18,015 nucleotides of DNA, from NCBI GenBank assembly GCA_003550305.1, contig QKYT01000137.1, positions 77,242 to 95,256 on the forward strand, in the 5' to 3' direction. This DNA comes from Glomus cerebriforme (lineage: Eukaryota; Glomeromycota; Glomeromycetes; Glomerales; Glomeraceae). This document shows, in pieces, positions 16,529 through 18,015 of the stretch. The notes beneath the pieces were generated by a model that ran no database searches, was not told the origin of the DNA, and saw only the letters and a list, made by a program, of their open reading frames with translations. Made by a program: the position numbers and the translations under genes. Every line of letters starts with the position of its first letter. Positions within the stretch are counted from its first letter, which is position 1.

Positions 16529-16966
16529 TTAAAGTTTTCTGATCCGGTTCCAAATTCTAGCTCCAATGCCAAGTTCATAGGTAGCAACAACATTCCTATC
16601 TTTAACTGTTACAACAACACCAGGTTCTTGGCTGGTACTAATGATACAAGGATTACTGTCTCCGAAAAATAGCCAACGGTGGTTTAAATCTATTTCAGGA
16701 TCTTCTGTAATAGTGAGTTGTCTTTCAACACCATTGTATTGGACGGAATTACCGGGATCATCAACGGGCAAGATGTAATTGCCTTTAGCGTAAGGAACAA
16801 TTGTCCACAAAGCACCTTGTTCTGCTAGAACAACATTGGTACCATTTAATGCCCAAAAAAGACTAGGGTTGTAGACGTATTGAATTTGAAATTGACCGGG
16901 TATTGATTGACTTAAAGCAACAGCAGTAAGGGCGGTTAAAAGGAGCAAAAAAAAGTTGAATTTCAT
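16529..16966 (-). CDS. Small secreted protein, probable beta-trefoil fold
   Basis: An intact 145-residue frame with clearly higher GC than its surroundings, as expected for a real gene here. Residues 1-19 form a classical signal peptide (K2, hydrophobic LLLLTALTAVAL, then S-Q), so the product should enter the secretory pathway. The mature part is about 126 residues. It has three aromatic/hydrophobic cycles ending in W54, W98 and W139, a 41-44-residue spacing that fits the three subdomains of a beta-trefoil, as in ricin-B-like lectins. That fold call is my inference. An N-glycosylation sequon (NGT) is at 41-43, and there is one cysteine (C107) in the whole protein. The start is the first ATG, preceded by an A-rich leader with a TATA box ~85-100 bp upstream. 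No intron is needed. A possible role is sugar or protein binding at the cell surface or host interface; the ligand is unknown. Confidence 0.85.
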   Translation of the reverse strand: MKFNFFLLLLTALTAVALSQSIPGQFQIQYVYNPSLFWALNGTNVVLAEQGALWTIVPYAKGNYILPVDDPGNSVQYNGVERQLTITEDPEIDLNHRWLFFGDSNPCIISTSQEPGVVVTVKDRNVVATYELGIGARIWNRIRKL

Positions 16967-17050
16967 TTGATTTTCTGTTGGTTTTTACTTTTTTTTTTGT
17001 AGAGAAGAAAGTTTTTTTTTTATTTTTCAAATAGTTTGGAGTCAAAGCAT

Positions 17051-17065
17051 ATTTATATATATAAA
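17051..17065 (-). promoter_or_regulatory. TATA box of the secreted-protein gene
   Basis: On the minus strand the sequence TTTATATATATAAAT lies 85-100 bp before the start codon at 16966. It is followed by an A-rich leader with a CTTTCTTCTCTAC pyrimidine patch, a usual place for fungal transcription starts. Confidence 0.6.
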
Positions 17066-17083
17066 AATCGGTATAGAGGCTTA

Positions 17084-17426
17084 ATGCTTAGCAAATGGAT
17101 GCTTAGATTATTCAAAAAGAATTCTCTCGCCTAATATTGATGCTTAAGTTACGGAATTGAATCGTCAGTAGGCTTTGAAAAAATGAAAGGAAACCTCTAA
17201 GCATCTGATTTTTGTTATGTGCTGTTCGTTTATGTTTTCTTAAAAATAATGAAGTTGCGCCACTATGGTAGTAAAAATATCATAGCCACGTAGAGTAAGA
17301 TCCAGCTTGTTTTATTCTTCCGCTTCTCCTTCAATTCACATTCTGTTAATAATTCCGACCACACCCAAAACCCTCTTCATGCCCCTCGAGTTTTAATCAA
17401 GGAATCCTCGGAAAATTCGATGCTTA
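17084..17426. promoter_or_regulatory. Cluster of five ATGCTTA motifs
   Basis: ATGCTTA occurs at 17084, 17099, 17140 and 17420, and inverted (TAAGCAT) at 17198-17204. Three of the five extend to ATGCTTAG. Fewer than one copy would be expected by chance in this length and composition. The position, upstream of the minus-strand secreted-protein gene, suggests binding sites for a regulator. Confidence 0.4.
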
Positions 17427-17547
17427 ATGGTAATTTACTGCCTTGCGATATATTTATTATTCGGACAATCAGACTATATAACAGATAGATGCATCCCTCA
17501 ATCATAGATTTCGGGATATGATTAGAATAATGATAAATACTAATTTA
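17205..17547. other. GC-richer gene-free interval
   Basis: It lies between the secreted-protein promoter and the partial gene at the right edge. It contains CCACACCCAAAACCCTC and GCCCCTCGAG words and a TATATAA near 17474, but no frame with coding character. It probably holds upstream regulatory DNA. Confidence 0.4.
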
Positions 17548-17622
17548 TCAAATAAATTTCATAACTAAATAATTATTCAAACCCAAGTGCTTATATTCAG
17601 CTTTATTTCTTCTATTTAATAT
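17548..17622 (-). CDS. Possible last exon of the partial gene
   Basis: If the GTAAAT donor at 17763 is used, a CAG acceptor at 17623-17625 would join a 75-nt exon in frame, 24 codons plus a TGA at 17548-17550. The intron would be 139 bp. The pyrimidine tract before the CAG is poor (mostly A), and the peptide shows no familiar motif, so this exon is weakly supported. Confidence 0.2.
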   Translation of the reverse strand: MLNRRNKAEYKHLGLNNYLVMKFI

Positions 17623-17763
17623 CTGTTTTTTTTAAGGGCAAAATCTTGTATCACACGTAAACAATAAACAAATAAATAAAGGGATGATGCGCCATAAATT
17701 ATTTATGTTATCTGTTAGGACTTTAATAATTGTAAATTGATTAAAATTACTTAATAAATTTAC

Positions 17764-18015
17764 CTGTTGATNATTCTTCTTTTCTATACTTGATGTTGAA
17801 AAGTGTCNCAATACCATTCCTTTTTGTTTTAGGTATCGCATGAATTGTGGCACATGCTGAGCAAGCACATGCATGTATGGAGTAACATCTGTGCGCAGAT
17901 ACATACCTTCTTGTTGATTGGCACTATTCAGATTACCAATAGTAGGACGACAAGCATTAGCTTCAAATTGGTCAATTTCCTCATCTGTTATGGATTTTTG
18001 ACGCATTATTTTATA
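17764..18015 (-). CDS. Partial gene of unrecognised function (5' end beyond window)
   Basis: An open minus-strand frame that enters from the right edge. The first ATG in the window is at 18006, but the frame stays open upstream, so the true start may lie outside. Readable pieces include FEANACRPTIGNLNSA, YLRTDVTPYMHVLAQHVPQF and FSTSSIEKKN. The TPY.H.L..HVP..M ... FS...IEKKN pattern resembles the C-terminal part of uncharacterised, often transposon-associated proteins I know from fungi and invertebrates. I cannot name a domain. Two unresolved bases (17772 and 17808) make two residues uncertain. The exon probably ends at 17764, where CAACAG is followed by a GTAAAT donor. Beyond it the frame becomes AT-rich and loses coding character. 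A degraded or transposon-derived copy is possible. Confidence 0.5.

Noticed and set aside
16469..16672. 67-codon plus-strand open frame
   Set aside because: Antisense shadow of the secreted-protein gene.

Overview
This is a very AT-rich, gene-poor stretch of eukaryotic nuclear DNA. The organism is most likely a Glomeromycotina fungus (Rhizophagus-like arbuscular mycorrhizal fungus). That is an inference from the base composition, the density of small palindromic repeats, a Tigger/pogo (CENP-B-like) transposon, an F-box/LRR-type repeat remnant and a small secreted protein gene. Only one gene looks intact in 18 kb: a secreted, probably beta-trefoil protein on the minus strand at 16529-16966. 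A partial gene of unrecognised function runs off the right edge (minus strand, 17764-18015).

Layout. 1-1920: AT-rich DNA without a convincing gene, with a small GC-rich hairpin near 240. 1921-2438: a 518-bp fold-back palindrome with two 243-nt arms. 2439-4090: AT-rich DNA, one copy of a 184-bp hairpin repeat (3623-3806) and a degenerate GATC/AATC-rich block. 4090-5600: T-rich tandem repeats whose units look like tiny exons flanked by plus-strand introns. 5740-6110 and 6195-6465: a ~30-bp minisatellite and its inverted counterpart. 6465-11310: A-rich tandem arrays of the same logic in opposite orientation (minus-strand donor, branch and acceptor motifs every ~105-150 bp), interrupted by a second copy of the 184-bp hairpin repeat (8002-8185) and a 160-bp candidate MITE. 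12031-15412: a decayed Tigger/pogo DNA transposon with both terminal inverted repeats, its transposase pseudogene on the minus strand, and a nested ~0.95-kb insertion holding a 319-bp MITE and two degenerate repeat blocks. 15882-16206: a decayed leucine-rich-repeat fragment on the minus strand. 16529-17100: the secreted-protein gene with a TATA box. 17084-17426: an upstream interval with five ATGCTTA motifs. 17548-18015: the partial gene.

The most unusual content is the set of splice-signal-bearing tandem arrays. Each unit carries a GTAAGT/GTAATA-type donor, often a CTAAC-like branch site, a polypyrimidine tract and a TAG acceptor around a 29-57-nt exon-like core. The arrays are on the plus strand left of ~6.1 kb and on the minus strand right of it, so they converge on the inverted minisatellites. 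They may be decayed multi-exon genes, noncoding spliced transcription units, or satellites that carry splice sites. Sequence alone does not decide between these. Differences between related repeat copies are almost all transitions, which suggests cytosine deamination of methylated repeats.
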